DNA of 64,000 nt, taken from NCBI RefSeq assembly GCF_000723405.1, contig NZ_CCAE010000004.1:62001-126000 (forward strand), in the 5' to 3' direction. Origin of the DNA: Hydrogenophaga intermedia. GTDB lineage: Bacteria > Pseudomonadota > Gammaproteobacteria > Burkholderiales > Burkholderiaceae_C. The notes beneath the pieces are model-generated. The model was given only the letters and a program-made list of their open reading frames with translations. It searched no databases and was not told the origin of the DNA. The position numbers were made by a program, and so were the translations under genes. Numbering within the stretch: position 1 is the first letter of the stretch; each line of letters starts with the position of its first letter. Of the stretch, positions 17,785 through 27,034 are shown piece after piece.

Positions 17785-17803
17785 ATCGGCCTCAAGCGCT
17801 GAA
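17768..17803 (+). repeat. Perfect 18-bp tandem duplication across the phaR stop codon
   Basis: The unit TCGGCCTCAAGCGCTGAA occurs twice back to back (17768-17785, 17786-17803). Because 18 is a multiple of three, the second copy adds another in-frame TGA. Readthrough of the first stop would add only IGLKR. Confidence 0.97.
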
Positions 17804-17855
17804 CGGGTGCCGGGCCCATCAGCGAATGGGCGGGGGTCTGAGACAATCGGCCCTC

Positions 17856-19250
17856 ATGTCCGACACCATTGCCCCCACGACCACCGTCGGCGCGACGACG
17901 CCCAAGGTGGGCTTCGTCAGCCTGGGCTGCCCCAAGGCGCTCACCGATTCCGAACTCATCCTCACCCAGCTCAGCGCCGAGGGCTACACCACGTCCAAGT
18001 CCTACGCCGGCGCCGACCTGGTCATCGTCAACACTTGCGGCTTCATCGACGACGCGGTCAAGGAAAGCCTCGATGCCATCGGGGACGCCCTGGCCGAGAA
18101 CGGTAAGGTCATCGTCACCGGTTGCCTGGGCGCGCGCGAAGGCGAGGGCGGCGGCAACCTGGTGCGCCAGATGCACCCCAGCGTGCTGGCCGTCACCGGC
18201 CCGCACGCCACGCACGAGGTGATGGAGGCGGTGCACCAGCACCTGCCCAAGCCGCACGATCCCTTCGTGGATCTGGTGCCTCCCCAGGGCATCAAACTCA
18301 CGCCGCGCCACTACGCGTACCTCAAGATCAGCGAAGGCTGCAATCACCGCTGCACCTTCTGCATCATCCCGTCCATGCGCGGCGACCTCGTGAGCCGACC
18401 GATTGGCGACGTGCTTACCGAGGCGCGCAAGCTGTTCGAGGCAGGGGTGAGGGAGCTGCTGGTGGTGAGCCAGGACACGTCGGCCTACGGCGTGGACGTG
18501 AAGTACCGCACCGGCTTCTGGGACGGCAGGCCCGTGAAGACGCGCATGTACGACCTGGTGCGCGAACTGGGTGAACTGGCCAAGCCCTTCGGGGCCTGGG
18601 TCCGACTGCACTACGTCTATCCCTATCCGCACGTGGACGAGATCGTGCCGCTGATGGCCGAGGGGCTGGTGCTGCCTTACCTGGATGTGCCATTGCAGCA
18701 CAGCCACCCCGAGGTGTTGCGTCGCATGAAGCGGCCTGCGAGCGGTGAGCGCAACCTCGAGCGCATCGCGCGCTGGCGCGAGATCTGTCCGCAGATCGTG
18801 GTGCGCAGCACCTTCATCGCCGGCTTCCCGGGCGAGACGGAGGCCGAGTTCGACCACCTGCTTGATTTCGTGCGCGAAGCGCGCATCGATCGTGCCGGCT
18901 GCTTCGCGTATTCACCGGTGGACGGTGCCGCCGCCAATGCCATCGCCGATCCTGTGCCCGAAGCGCTGCGCGAGGAGCGCCGTGCGCGTTTCATGGCCGT
19001 GGCCGAGCAGGTATCGGCCGAGAAGTTGCGTGCCTTGGTGGGCGCCAGCATGCAGGTGCTGGTGGACAGTGCGCCCGGCCTGGGCAAGAAGGGTGGCGTG
19101 GGCCGCAGCTACGCGGACGCGCCCGAGATCGATGGCGTGGTGCGCTTGCTGCCGCCCGAGAAGATCAGCAAGACACTGAAGGTGGGCGAGTTCACACGCG
19201 CCCGCATCGTCGACACGGATGGTCACGACCTCGTGGGTGTGCCCGTTTGA
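17856..19250 (+). CDS. rimO: Ribosomal protein S12 methylthiotransferase
   Basis: Radical-SAM enzyme that adds a methylthio group to the conserved aspartate of ribosomal protein S12. The 464 residues show the N-terminal UPF0004 domain with its three cluster cysteines (SLGCPK, NTCGFI, VTGCLG), and the radical-SAM domain with CX3CX2C as CNHRCTFC. They end in a C-terminal TRAM domain ([11 protein letters not shown]...FTRARIV). [13 protein letters not shown] is typical of RimO rather than MiaB. The ATG at 17856 was chosen for the conserved [10 protein letters not shown] following soon after. A GACAAT lies 8 bases upstream and no Shine-Dalgarno sequence is visible. Confidence 0.96.
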   Translation: MSDTIAPTTTVGATTPKVGFVSLGCPKALTDSELILTQLSAEGYTTSKSYAGADLVIVNTCGFIDDAVKESLDAIGDALAENGKVIVTGCLGAREGEGGGNLVRQMHPSVLAVTGPHATHEVMEAVHQHLPKPHDPFVDLVPPQGIKLTPRHYAYLKISEGCNHRCTFCIIPSMRGDLVSRPIGDVLTEARKLFEAGVRELLVVSQDTSAYGVDVKYRTGFWDGRPVKTRMYDLVRELGELAKPFGAWVRLHYVYPYPHVDEIVPLMAEGLVLPYLDVPLQHSHPEVLRRMKRPASGERNLERIARWREICPQIVVRSTFIAGFPGETEAEFDHLLDFVREARIDRAGCFAYSPVDGAAANAIADPVPEALREERRARFMAVAEQVSAEKLRALVGASMQVLVDSAPGLGKKGGVGRSYADAPEIDGVVRLLPPEKISKTLKVGEFTRARIVDTDGHDLVGVPV

Positions 19251-19263
19251 TTCACCGCGTGAC

Positions 19264-19288
19264 ACAAGGCCGGATGCCCCGGCCTTGT
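19264..19288 (+). terminator. Hairpin after rimO
   Basis: A 10-bp perfect GC-rich stem (ACAAGGCCGG with CCGGCCTTGT, loop ATGCC), 13 bases after the rimO stop. There is no U-tract, so it may protect or slow rather than terminate by itself. Confidence 0.5.
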
Positions 19289-19299
19289 TGGGCCCCACA

Positions 19300-19334
19300 A
19301 AGAGAAAAGGCTTGCAGTCCGTTGACTGCAAGCC
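19300..19334 (-). terminator. Rho-independent terminator of tRNA-Leu
   Basis: On the minus strand, an 11-bp perfect stem (19324-19334 with 19309-19319, 4-base loop) is followed by TTTTCTCTTT. It begins nine bases after the tRNA 3' end. Confidence 0.9.
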
Positions 19335-19343
19335 CTTATATGA

Positions 19344-19428
<85 letters not shown>

Positions 19429-19444
19429 ATCTCAGGAAACCGGC

Positions 19445-19453
19445 AGTATAGCA
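19445..19453 (-). promoter_or_regulatory. Extended -10 of the tRNA-Leu promoter
   Basis: The minus strand reads TGCTATACT, 16 bases before the tRNA 5' end. It lies 8 bases upstream of the rnr start codon on the opposite strand, so tRNA-Leu and rnr share a very compact divergent control region. Confidence 0.7.
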
Positions 19454-19461
19454 GAGAAAAA

Positions 19462-21708
19462 TTGAGCGATAAAAACAACCTCCTCGCCGAATTCGAAGGC
19501 GTCGTCTCCGGACACCGCGACGGACACGGCTTCGTGGTCCGGGACGATGGACAGCCCGACATCTACCTTCCTTCCAACGAAATGCGCGCTGTCCTGCACA
19601 AGGACCGCGTGATGGCGCGCATCGTGCGGCTCGACCGCAAGGGGCGCCCCGAAGGCCGCGTCACCGAAATCATCGAGCGGTCCAATGCGCCCATCATCGG
19701 GCGGCTGTTGCAGGAAGGCGGCGTGTGGCTCGTGGCGCCCGAAGACAAGCGCTACGGCCAGGATGTGCTGATTCCCAAAGGCGCCACGGGCTCGGCCAAG
19801 CCGGGCCAGGTGGTGGTGGTGGAACTTACGGAGCCGCCCGCGCTGTATGGCCAGCCTGTGGGGCGCGTGAAGGAGGTGCTCGGCGAGATCGACGACCCGG
19901 GCATGGAGATCGAGATCGCGGTGCGCAAGTACGGCGTGCCGCACGAGTTTTCGCAGACCGCCATGGCGCAGGCGCGGGCCTTGCCTGATCACGTGCGCCC
20001 CGCCGACCTGCGCCACCGCGTAGACCTGCGCGACGTGCCGCTGGTGACCATCGACGGCGAGGACGCGCGCGACTTCGACGACGCCGTGTACTGCGAGCCT
20101 GCCAAGGTGGGCAAGGCCAAGGGCTGGCGCCTGTTGGTGGCGATTGCCGACGTGAGCCACTACGTGCAGACCGGCTCGCCGATCGATGTCGACGCCTACG
20201 ACCGCGCGACCTCGGTCTACTTCCCGCGCCGGGTGATCCCCATGCTGCCGGAGAAACTGTCCAACGGCCTGTGCTCGCTCAACCCCGGGGTGGAGCGCCT
20301 GTGCATGGTGTGCGACATGCTCATCAACGCACGCGGCGAGATCCACGCCTACCAGTTCTACCCTGCGGTGATGTTCAGCCACGCGCGCTTCACCTACACC
20401 GAGGTGGCGGCCATCCTGCAGAACACGCGCGGCCCCGAGGCCATGAACCGCAAGCCGCTGGTGCCGTACCTGCTGAACCTGCACGACGTGTACCGCGCCC
20501 TGCTGTCGGCACGCAATGCGCGCGGCGCGGTGGACTTCGAGACGGTTGAGACGCAAATCGTCTGCGACGAGTCGGGTCGCATCGAACGCATCGTGCCGCG
20601 CACGCGCAACGATGCGCACAAGCTGATCGAGGAGGCCATGCTCGCGGCCAACGTATGCTCGGCCGAGTTCATCGAGCAGGGCAAGCACCCGGGCCTGTTC
20701 CGGGTGCACGAAGGCCCCACGCCCGAGAAGCTGGAGACGCTGCGCAACTACCTCAAGGCCATGGGCGTGAATGCGTCGCTCAGCGACGAGCCCAAGCCTG
20801 GCGAGTTCCAGCAGATCGCAAAGGCGACGCAGGAGCGGCCGGAATCGCAGCAGATCCACACCATGCTGCTGCGCTCCATGCAGCAGGCCATTTACACGCC
20901 GATCAACAGCGGGCACTTCGGCCTGGCCTTCGAAGCCTACACGCACTTCACCAGCCCGATCCGGCGCTACCCCGATCTGCTGGTGCACCGCGTGATCAAG
21001 GCGATTCTGCACAAACAGAAGTACCAGTTGCCCGCGCTGCCGACGCCGGGCGAGGCGCACGCCAAGCTCAGCAAGCGACTGGCCAGCCGCGTCAAGCCGC
21101 CCGCACCCAACGCCCGCAAGCCCTCGGCCGACACCCTGGCCTGGCAGGCCGCGGGTCTGCACTGCAGCGCCAACGAGCGCCGCGCGGACGAGGCCAGCCG
21201 CGACGTGGAGGCCTGGCTCAAGTGCAAATACATGCGCGAGCACCTGGGCGAGGTGTTCTCGGGCGTGGTCACTGCGGTCACGAGCTTCGGCATCTTCGTC
21301 ACCCTGGACGCGATGTACGTCGAAGGCCTGGTGCACATCACCGAGCTGGGCGGCGAGTACTTCCGCTTCGACGAAGCGCGCCAGGAGTTGCGCGGTGAGC
21401 GCACGGGCATTCGCTACGCACTGGGTTCGCGCGTGCAGGTGCAGGTCAGCCGCGTCGATCTGGACGGCCGCCGCATCGACTTCCGTCTGGTGAGCGGGGA
21501 CGACGATGTGGTGCTCAAGGCCATGCGCGACAAGAGCGGGGGGGAGGGCGGTGCGGCTTCGGCGCGCCAGGACAGGCGAGGGGGCAAGTCGCGCCCGCCC
21601 GCGCCCATGCCGGAGTTGAAGGCCGCGGTGCGCCGCGCCGCTGGCAAGAAGGCGGCCCCCAAGGCCGCGCGCGCGACGCAATCGAAGTCACGGCGGGGCA
21701 AGCGATGA
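19462..21708 (+). CDS. rnr: Ribonuclease R
   Basis: 3'-5' exoribonuclease of the RNB family that degrades structured RNA in the cytosol. The 748 residues contain cold-shock-like domains (~1-190), the RNB catalytic domain with TIDGEDARDFDDAV, a PIRRYPDLLVHR segment, and an S1 domain near 590-670. The C-terminus is lysine/arginine-rich and disordered. The N-terminal helix-turn-helix of E. coli RNase R (813 residues) is missing. The start appears to be TTG at 19462 giving MSDKNNLLAEFEG: no ATG or GTG in this frame precedes the conserved region, and upstream sequence is tRNA-Leu. It overlaps the next gene by ATGA. Confidence 0.94.
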   Translation: MSDKNNLLAEFEGVVSGHRDGHGFVVRDDGQPDIYLPSNEMRAVLHKDRVMARIVRLDRKGRPEGRVTEIIERSNAPIIGRLLQEGGVWLVAPEDKRYGQDVLIPKGATGSAKPGQVVVVELTEPPALYGQPVGRVKEVLGEIDDPGMEIEIAVRKYGVPHEFSQTAMAQARALPDHVRPADLRHRVDLRDVPLVTIDGEDARDFDDAVYCEPAKVGKAKGWRLLVAIADVSHYVQTGSPIDVDAYDRATSVYFPRRVIPMLPEKLSNGLCSLNPGVERLCMVCDMLINARGEIHAYQFYPAVMFSHARFTYTEVAAILQNTRGPEAMNRKPLVPYLLNLHDVYRALLSARNARGAVDFETVETQIVCDESGRIERIVPRTRNDAHKLIEEAMLAANVCSAEFIEQGKHPGLFRVHEGPTPEKLETLRNYLKAMGVNASLSDEPKPGEFQQIAKATQERPESQQIHTMLLRSMQQAIYTPINSGHFGLAFEAYTHFTSPIRRYPDLLVHRVIKAILHKQKYQLPALPTPGEAHAKLSKRLASRVKPPAPNARKPSADTLAWQAAGLHCSANERRADEASRDVEAWLKCKYMREHLGEVFSGVVTAVTSFGIFVTLDAMYVEGLVHITELGGEYFRFDEARQELRGERTGIRYALGSRVQVQVSRVDLDGRRIDFRLVSGDDDVVLKAMRDKSGGEGGAASARQDRRGGKSRPPAPMPELKAAVRRAAGKKAAPKAARATQSKSRRGKR

Positions 21709-22622
21709 CGGTGGCGGCGATAAGCACCCGGGGCGGTCACGTGACGGCCGCCCGCAAGTCGTCGTCTCGCGTCAAACAGGAACGCCCCCTGCGCATCGGA
21801 ATGTCGGCGCGCCTGATGCACGAGGTGCCACCCGAACTGGGTTTTCGTAACAAGAGCCTGCAGTACATCGAAGCCTCGCTGGCGCACTGGATCATGGCGC
21901 ACGGCGCCGTGGCCTTCATGGTGCCCGCTGTCACGCACGACAGTCCGCACGCTGCGCGCCATCTCAAGGTCGAGCACGTGGTGCAGGAACTGGACGCGCT
22001 GGTGCTGCAGGGAGGTGCCGACGTGGCACCCGAAACCTACGGGCAGGAACCGCTGCGCGATGAGTGGCGGGGCGACGTGGTGCGCGACCGCTATGAGCTC
22101 GCGCTGCTGCGCTGTTTTCTGGCGCAGAAAAAACCGGTGCTGGGCGTGTGCCGCGGCGCGCAACTGCTGAATGTGGCCTTCGGCGGCACCCTGTATCAGG
22201 ACATTGCCACCCAGTGTCCGGCGGCGCATGAACATATCGACGTCGATTTGTACGACCAGTTCGAGCACGATGTGACCTTCATCCAGGGCTCGCAACTCAT
22301 CGACTTGTATCCCAAGGCCACTCAGTTGCGCGTCACCAGCATTCACCACCAGGCGGTGGCCGACGTGGGCAAAGGTCTGGTGGTGGAGGCGGTGTCCTCG
22401 CTCGACGGCCTGGTCGAGGCAATCCGCTGGACGGGTGACGCCTATGCGCGCGGCCTGCAGTGGCACCCGGAGTTTCATCAGGGTCGCCACGCGCTGATCG
22501 ACAGCTCGCCCATCATGCTCGACTTCCTCGAGGCCTCTCGGGCCGAGGCCATGCGCCGCTTCGATGCGGGGCAAGAGTTCGATCCTCGCCCGCCGCGCGC
22601 CGGCCTGCGCCTGACGACCTAA
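21705..22622 (+). CDS. Class I glutamine amidotransferase, peptidase C26 (PuuD-like)
   Basis: A 305-residue gamma-glutamyl hydrolase of the PuuD/C26 group, cytosolic. The catalytic cysteine is C149 in GVCRGAQLLNVAFGG, and the partner His-Glu is in QWHPEF near residue 260. The QGGADVAP motif near 102 is typical. Known members hydrolyse gamma-glutamyl-GABA or related compounds, but no polyamine genes are nearby, so the substrate is open. The first ~28 residues, rich in K, R and S, are an extension before the conserved PLRIGMSAR. The ATG lies inside the rnr stop codon (ATGA). Confidence 0.87.
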   Translation: MTVAAISTRGGHVTAARKSSSRVKQERPLRIGMSARLMHEVPPELGFRNKSLQYIEASLAHWIMAHGAVAFMVPAVTHDSPHAARHLKVEHVVQELDALVLQGGADVAPETYGQEPLRDEWRGDVVRDRYELALLRCFLAQKKPVLGVCRGAQLLNVAFGGTLYQDIATQCPAAHEHIDVDLYDQFEHDVTFIQGSQLIDLYPKATQLRVTSIHHQAVADVGKGLVVEAVSSLDGLVEAIRWTGDAYARGLQWHPEFHQGRHALIDSSPIMLDFLEASRAEAMRRFDAGQEFDPRPPRAGLRLTT

Positions 22623-22632
22623 ACTCGCCGGC

Positions 22633-23163
22633 ATGCGCGTTCTGCTCTTCCTTCTCGACACGTTCTTCTTCTTCCTCGTGGCCGCGGCCTTGCTGCGCGC
22701 CTGGATGAACCACCTGCGGGTGCCCATGCAGGTGCAGCCGGGGCGCTTCGTCATGGCCATCACCGACTGGCTTGTGCAGCCGTTGCGCCGGTTGCTGCCC
22801 GCGTTCATCGCCAAGGGCCGCATCGACGGCGCCAGTTTGGTGGCCGCCGTGCTGCTGGCCCTGGTGCATGCGGGGCTGTGGTTGCTGATCGCCTCGGGCG
22901 GTGAGGTGCCGTGGGCGGCGGTGCCCGTGCTGGGCCTGCGCTTCCTGGTGCGTGATCTGCTCCAGGGCCTGATGCTGCTGCTGATCGTCTACGCGATCCT
23001 GTCGTGGGTGCAGCCGCGCTCGCCGGTGATGGGCCTGCTCGACCGGCTGTGCTCGCCCATCGTCGCTCCGGTGCGGCGCGTGGTTCCGCTCGTGGGCGGG
23101 GTGGACCTGTCCGTCCTGGTGGTGATCATCGCCCTGCAGGTGGGGCTGATGCTGCTGGGCTGA
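22633..23163 (+). CDS. YggT-family membrane protein
   Basis: A 176-residue integral inner-membrane protein with about four hydrophobic segments (~3-22, ~68-87, ~93-125, ~153-175). It contains two YggT repeats; the second has SWVQPRSPVMGLLDRLCSPIVAPVRRVVP, and the first a degenerate equivalent (TDWLVQPLRRLLP). The function of the family is not established; members are associated with envelope or osmotic tolerance and division. It follows the amidotransferase by 10 bases and ends 4 bases from the convergent nnrDE stop. Confidence 0.88.
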   Translation: MRVLLFLLDTFFFFLVAAALLRAWMNHLRVPMQVQPGRFVMAITDWLVQPLRRLLPAFIAKGRIDGASLVAAVLLALVHAGLWLLIASGGEVPWAAVPVLGLRFLVRDLLQGLMLLLIVYAILSWVQPRSPVMGLLDRLCSPIVAPVRRVVPLVGGVDLSVLVVIIALQVGLMLLG

Positions 23164-23167
23164 TCGC

Positions 23168-24715
23168 TCAGAGCGGCTGAGCGGCGAGCGCAAGCCGCCC
23201 GGCCGTGAGGGCGTGGCCGGTGGGCCAACGATCGGCCAGCGCTCCGTGCGCGGCCACCGCGCGGCGCACCGCCTCGGCGCTGTTGCCATGCGGGCGCGCC
23301 AGGGCGGCTCCAATCATGCCCGCCAGCACGTCGCCCGTGCCGGCGGTGGCCAGGCGGGCGTTGCCCGTGGCGTTGATCCAGGGCGTGCCGCCGGGTTCGG
23401 CCACCACGGTGCCCGAACCTTTGAGGACGACGATCGCGCTGAAACGCTCGCTGAGCTGGCGCGCGCTGGCCAGGCGATCGGCCATCACCTCGGCGGTGCC
23501 GATGCCCAGCAGGCGGGCGGCTTCCAGGGGGTGGGGTGTGAGCACCGTCGCCCAGCCCTGCGCCTGGCGACGCTGGGCCAGGCGCTGCAGCGCGGGGTCG
23601 TGGGCAAGGGCGTTGAGGCCATCGGCGTCGATAACCAATCGTGGGCACGCCAAGGCAGGGGACAGCCATTCGCGGATCGCCTCACCTCCCCCGCAACCCA
23701 CCACCAGCACCGGCAGGGACAGAGGATCGGCGGCCAGCAGCGCGGCAGGTTTCCGCAGCATCAGCTCGGGACACAGCGGGTCGTGCGATGGCGCCGGGCT
23801 GCCGCCGACCAGCGCCAGGTACACGCGCCCCGCGCCGGCGTGCAACGCGGCCCGCGCCGCCAATACGGCGGCACCCGCCATGCCGATGCCGCCACTGTCC
23901 GGCAACTGCCCACCGATCACCCCCACGTCGCCGTAGCTGCCCTTGTGTCCGACGTGAGGATCCCGGGCCTTGTCCGCGCCCTCGGGCAGGTAGCCGCCCC
24001 ACCAGGCCGTGGGCGGCGCCACCGTCCCGGTGGCCACGCCCAGGTCGTCGAACCACACCGATCCCGCCGCATCCCGCCCGCTCGCCGTGAACAGCCCGGG
24101 CTTGAGGGTCAGCAGGCTCAGGGTGTGCCGCGGGCCGGCATCGGTGAGGGCGCCCATCGGGTCTTGCCCGGTGTCGGCCGACAGGCCGCTGGGCAGATCA
24201 ACGCACAGCACCGGCGCGTGATGAGCGCGCACCTGCCGCACGCGCTGGGTCAGCGCATCGTCGCCTGGCGCGCGGGCGCCGATGCCCAGCAGGGCGTCGA
24301 TGATCAGATCGGGGGCATCGGGTGGCGTGGTCTGGACGGTCACGCCTGCCGCCACGGCCTCGCGCAGCGCCCAGGCCGCATCGGGCGGCAGCCGTTGGGC
24401 ATCGGCGTCGTGCGTCACCACGATCTCGCGCCAGCCGGCGGGCGATGCCTGCAGCAGGTGGCGCGCGGCGACGAGGCCGTCGCCCCCGTTGTTGCCCGGG
24501 CCGCAGGCCACCCACAGGCGCCGCGCGTGCGGCTGCCAGGCCAGAGCGAGACGGGCCACCGCCTCGCCGGCACGCGCCATCAGCGTGTGCGGCGGCAGGC
24601 TCGCGGCCCGGGCCTGCTCGATCTCGCGCGTGCGCGCGGTGTCATGCAGGGCTTCGGGTTGGTCGGCGCGCAGGGCTCGCATGTGGGGCATTTCACCACG
24701 CGAGCGCGCGGTCAC
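23168..24715 (-). CDS. nnrDE: Bifunctional NAD(P)H-hydrate epimerase / ADP-dependent dehydratase
   Basis: Repairs damaged hydrated NAD(P)H in the cytosol. The N-terminal YjeF_N epimerase domain has GPGNNGGDGLVAARHL, IDALLGIG and VDLPSGL. The C-terminal carbohydrate-kinase-like dehydratase domain has HKGSYGDVGVIGG, VIDADGLN, TPHP and the GTGDVLAGMIGA motif. At 515 residues it equals the usual YjeF length. The GTG at 24715 overlaps the stop of the upstream oxidoreductase gene (GTGA), suggesting coupling. ATGs at 24691 and 24682 are alternatives and would remove 8 or 11 residues. Confidence 0.93.
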   Translation of the reverse strand: MTARSRGEMPHMRALRADQPEALHDTARTREIEQARAASLPPHTLMARAGEAVARLALAWQPHARRLWVACGPGNNGGDGLVAARHLLQASPAGWREIVVTHDADAQRLPPDAAWALREAVAAGVTVQTTPPDAPDLIIDALLGIGARAPGDDALTQRVRQVRAHHAPVLCVDLPSGLSADTGQDPMGALTDAGPRHTLSLLTLKPGLFTASGRDAAGSVWFDDLGVATGTVAPPTAWWGGYLPEGADKARDPHVGHKGSYGDVGVIGGQLPDSGGIGMAGAAVLAARAALHAGAGRVYLALVGGSPAPSHDPLCPELMLRKPAALLAADPLSLPVLVVGCGGGEAIREWLSPALACPRLVIDADGLNALAHDPALQRLAQRRQAQGWATVLTPHPLEAARLLGIGTAEVMADRLASARQLSERFSAIVVLKGSGTVVAEPGGTPWINATGNARLATAGTGDVLAGMIGAALARPHGNSAEAVRRAVAAHGALADRWPTGHALTAGRLALAAQPL

Positions 24716-25965
24716 AAGCCCAGGCGCGAAGGGGCGAAGGGCGCCAGCTCGGCACCCGACGTCGGCCGCGTGATCGCGTCGGACAGGCGACGCGCCGCGC
24801 CGCAGGCCATGGCCCAGCCCGCCTCACCGTGTGCCAGGTTCAGCCACAGGCCAGGCAGGCGGCTCGGGCCGATCGCAGGAAGACCGTCGTTCGACACGAC
24901 GAGAGCGCCGCGCCAGCTCTGCACCGAGGCCTGTGGGCCCGAGAATCGCGCCGCGGCCGGGAACCAGTGCGACAGCACCTGGCCCAGCCGTCGCACGCTC
25001 GCCGGATCGGTGCCGGCGGCCGAACCGCCGAGATCGGTGCCGCCCGAGGCCCGCACGCGCTGGCCCAGCCGCGTGATGGCCACGCGCGACTTGAGGTCGA
25101 GCACGGCCGACACCGGTGCGTCCATGGGTTCACGCATGCCGGCGCTCAGCGAATGCGACCACAGCACCGTCCATGGGGCGGGCAGGCCGAGGCCGGCGAA
25201 AAGATCCTCCGCACCGACACCGGCGCACATTACCACCGCGTCGAAGCGTTCATCGCTACCATCGGAGGTACTCAGGCGCCAGCCGCCGCCGTCCGGCCGC
25301 AGGGCGCTCACGCTGGTGCGCAGCCGCAGCGCGCCACCCAGGCGGGCCACGCGGTGGCGCATCAGCATGGTCCACTCGCGGCAGTTGGCCACCGCCGGGC
25401 CGCGCAGGTGCACGGCCGAGTGCAAGGGGGCCGACGGGGCGAGCGCGGGTTCCAGGGTGCGGGCTTCGTCGGCAGACACGGGGCGCAGCTCGAGCCCGAG
25501 CCCCCGCAGGCGATCGATGGTGGTTTGCGCGCCGGCCGCCTCGCGGGCGTCGCTCAGCAGCACCAGCATGTCGTCACTGCGGTCGTGGTCCAGGTCCAGT
25601 TCCCGGGTCAGGTCTATCTGGCGCTCAAGGCCGTGGTCAATCAGCTCGCGCAGCGCCAGCAGGGTGTCATTGCCGCGCCGGTGCTGTTCGCGCCGCCAGC
25701 GGCGCCACCAGTGCCAGGCGGCTGCGTCCAGGCCGGCGCGCCAGCGCACCCCCGGGCCGGGCGCCGCCCAGGGGGCGTGCAGGCGCAACTCAGGGCCGGC
25801 CCAGGCCAGGGCCCAGGCGGTGGAGACCAGTCCGGCCGGGGCGAAGCTTGCTTCCTCGGCCGGCGTGCCGCGCTTCTCGTACACGGTCACGGCGTGACCG
25901 TCGTTCAACAACTCATGGGCGGTGGTCACGCCGCAGACGCCTGCGCCCACGATGGCGATGTTCAT
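24712..25965 (-). CDS. FAD-dependent D-amino-acid dehydrogenase-like oxidoreductase (DAO family)
   Basis: A 417-residue flavoprotein. The N-terminal Rossmann motif IAIVGAGVCGVTTAHELL is followed by VTVYEKR (the FAD ribose-binding glutamate), then YEKRGTPAEEASFAPAGLVS as in DadA. The C-terminus has GLPAIGP and LWLNLAHGEAGWAMACGAA typical of DadA-like enzymes. DadA oxidises D-amino acids and passes electrons to the respiratory chain. Because dadX and dadR are absent, the substrate is inferred only from family. It is the first gene of a minus-strand pair with nnrDE and divergent from rpsB. Confidence 0.85.
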   Translation of the reverse strand: MNIAIVGAGVCGVTTAHELLNDGHAVTVYEKRGTPAEEASFAPAGLVSTAWALAWAGPELRLHAPWAAPGPGVRWRAGLDAAAWHWWRRWRREQHRRGNDTLLALRELIDHGLERQIDLTRELDLDHDRSDDMLVLLSDAREAAGAQTTIDRLRGLGLELRPVSADEARTLEPALAPSAPLHSAVHLRGPAVANCREWTMLMRHRVARLGGALRLRTSVSALRPDGGGWRLSTSDGSDERFDAVVMCAGVGAEDLFAGLGLPAPWTVLWSHSLSAGMREPMDAPVSAVLDLKSRVAITRLGQRVRASGGTDLGGSAAGTDPASVRRLGQVLSHWFPAAARFSGPQASVQSWRGALVVSNDGLPAIGPSRLPGLWLNLAHGEAGWAMACGAARRLSDAITRPTSGAELAPFAPSRLGL

Positions 25966-26006
25966 TCAAAGGGAGAGGAAAAGGGGGAGTGTGCCCGGAT
26001 GGTGGG

Positions 26007-26015
26007 TGCTATAAT
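26007..26015 (+). promoter_or_regulatory. Extended -10 of the rpsB-tsf promoter
   Basis: TGCTATAAT is a perfect extended -10 located 159 bases before the rpsB start. The -35 position lacks a good match. The discriminator CGACAGGCTT shares AGGCTT with the tRNA-Pro and tRNA-Val promoters, which fits growth-rate control. Confidence 0.75.
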
Positions 26016-26032
26016 CGACAGGCTTTGCACTT

Positions 26033-26174
26033 GATGGCTTCGTCTGAAGCTCATCGGTGTGGAGTCAATCGCAAACCGGCCCATCCGGGTGTCGCGTCGG
26101 TCAAGGTGGAGTTGCTCCACCCGCCACCGCCGTGATCGGGGCCGGATTTTAGACCTAACCTCTGGAAACAACTC
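26033..26174 (+). promoter_or_regulatory. Structured 5' leader of rpsB
   Basis: A long untranslated leader. Hairpin one is GATGGCTTC (26033-26041) with GAAGC-T-CATC (26046-26055, one bulge). Hairpin two is GGTGGAG (26105-26111) with CTCCACC (26115-26121), 7 bp with a TTG loop. In E. coli the rpsB leader is the site where protein S2 represses rpsB-tsf. Similar autoregulation is plausible here, but the structure is only read by eye. Confidence 0.5.
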
Positions 26175-26927
26175 ATGTCCATTTCCATGCGCGAAATGCT
26201 GGAAGCCGGTGTCCATTTCGGTCACCAGACCCGCTTCTGGAACCCCAAGATGGCGCCCTTCATCTTCGGGCACCGCAACAAGATCCACATCGTCAACCTC
26301 GAGAAGACGTTGCCGATGTTCCACGACGCGCAGAAGTTCGTGCGTCAGCTCTCCGCCAACCGCGGCACTCTGCTGATGGTGGGCACCAAGCGTCAGTCCC
26401 GCGACATCGTGGCCCAGGAAGCGCGCCGCGCCGGCGTGCCCTTCGTCGACCAGCGCTGGCTGGGCGGCATGCTGACCAATTTCAAGACCGTCAAGACCTC
26501 CATCAAGCGCCTGAAAGACATGCAGGCCCAGAAAGAGGCCGGCCTGGACAACATGAGCAAGAAAGAGCAGCTCATGTTCAGCCGCGAGATGGAAAAACTC
26601 GAGAAGGACATCGGCGGCATTCAGGACATGAACGCGCTGCCCGACGCCATCTTCGTGATCGACGTGGGCTTCCACAAGATCGCCGTGCTCGAGGCCCAGA
26701 AGCTGGGCATCCCGCTGGTGGGCGTGGTCGACACCAACCACTCGCCCATGGGCATCGACTATGTGATCCCCGGTAACGACGACTCGGCTCGCGCCGTGGC
26801 CCTGTATGCGCGCGGCATCGCCGACGCCGTGCTGGAAGGCCGCGCCAACGCCGTGAACGACGTGGCCAAGGCCGTGGCGGCCGAAGGCAGCGACGAGTTC
26901 GTCGAAGTGCAGGACGACGCGGCCTGA
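26175..26927 (+). CDS. rpsB: 30S ribosomal protein S2
   Basis: Structural protein of the small ribosomal subunit, near the 30S neck. The 250 residues match the family. [26 protein letters not shown] is the S2 start signature, followed by the LEKTLPM segment, coiled-coil (~100-160), [11 protein letters not shown] and the [16 protein letters not shown] signature. It heads the rpsB-tsf-pyrH-frr cluster. A GGA-rich Shine-Dalgarno sequence precedes the ATG, and a terminator-like hairpin separates it from tsf, as in E. coli where partial termination lowers tsf expression. Confidence 0.98.
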   Translation: MSISMREMLEAGVHFGHQTRFWNPKMAPFIFGHRNKIHIVNLEKTLPMFHDAQKFVRQLSANRGTLLMVGTKRQSRDIVAQEARRAGVPFVDQRWLGGMLTNFKTVKTSIKRLKDMQAQKEAGLDNMSKKEQLMFSREMEKLEKDIGGIQDMNALPDAIFVIDVGFHKIAVLEAQKLGIPLVGVVDTNHSPMGIDYVIPGNDDSARAVALYARGIADAVLEGRANAVNDVAKAVAAEGSDEFVEVQDDAA

Positions 26928-26947
26928 TTCCGTTTCGCTCGCGAACG

Positions 26948-26970
26948 AGGGGCTCGCGTAGCCCCTTTTT
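26948..26970 (+). terminator. Terminator/attenuator between rpsB and tsf
   Basis: A 7-bp stem AGGGGCT/AGCCCCT with a CGCGT loop, followed directly by a T-run (26966-26970), 21 bases after the rpsB stop. It probably lets part of transcription continue into tsf. Confidence 0.85.
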
Positions 26971-27034
26971 CATAACCGGAACCCATCATTGACCCGCCGG
27001 CGCCCATGACGCGCCGGATTCCAGGAGAACACAC

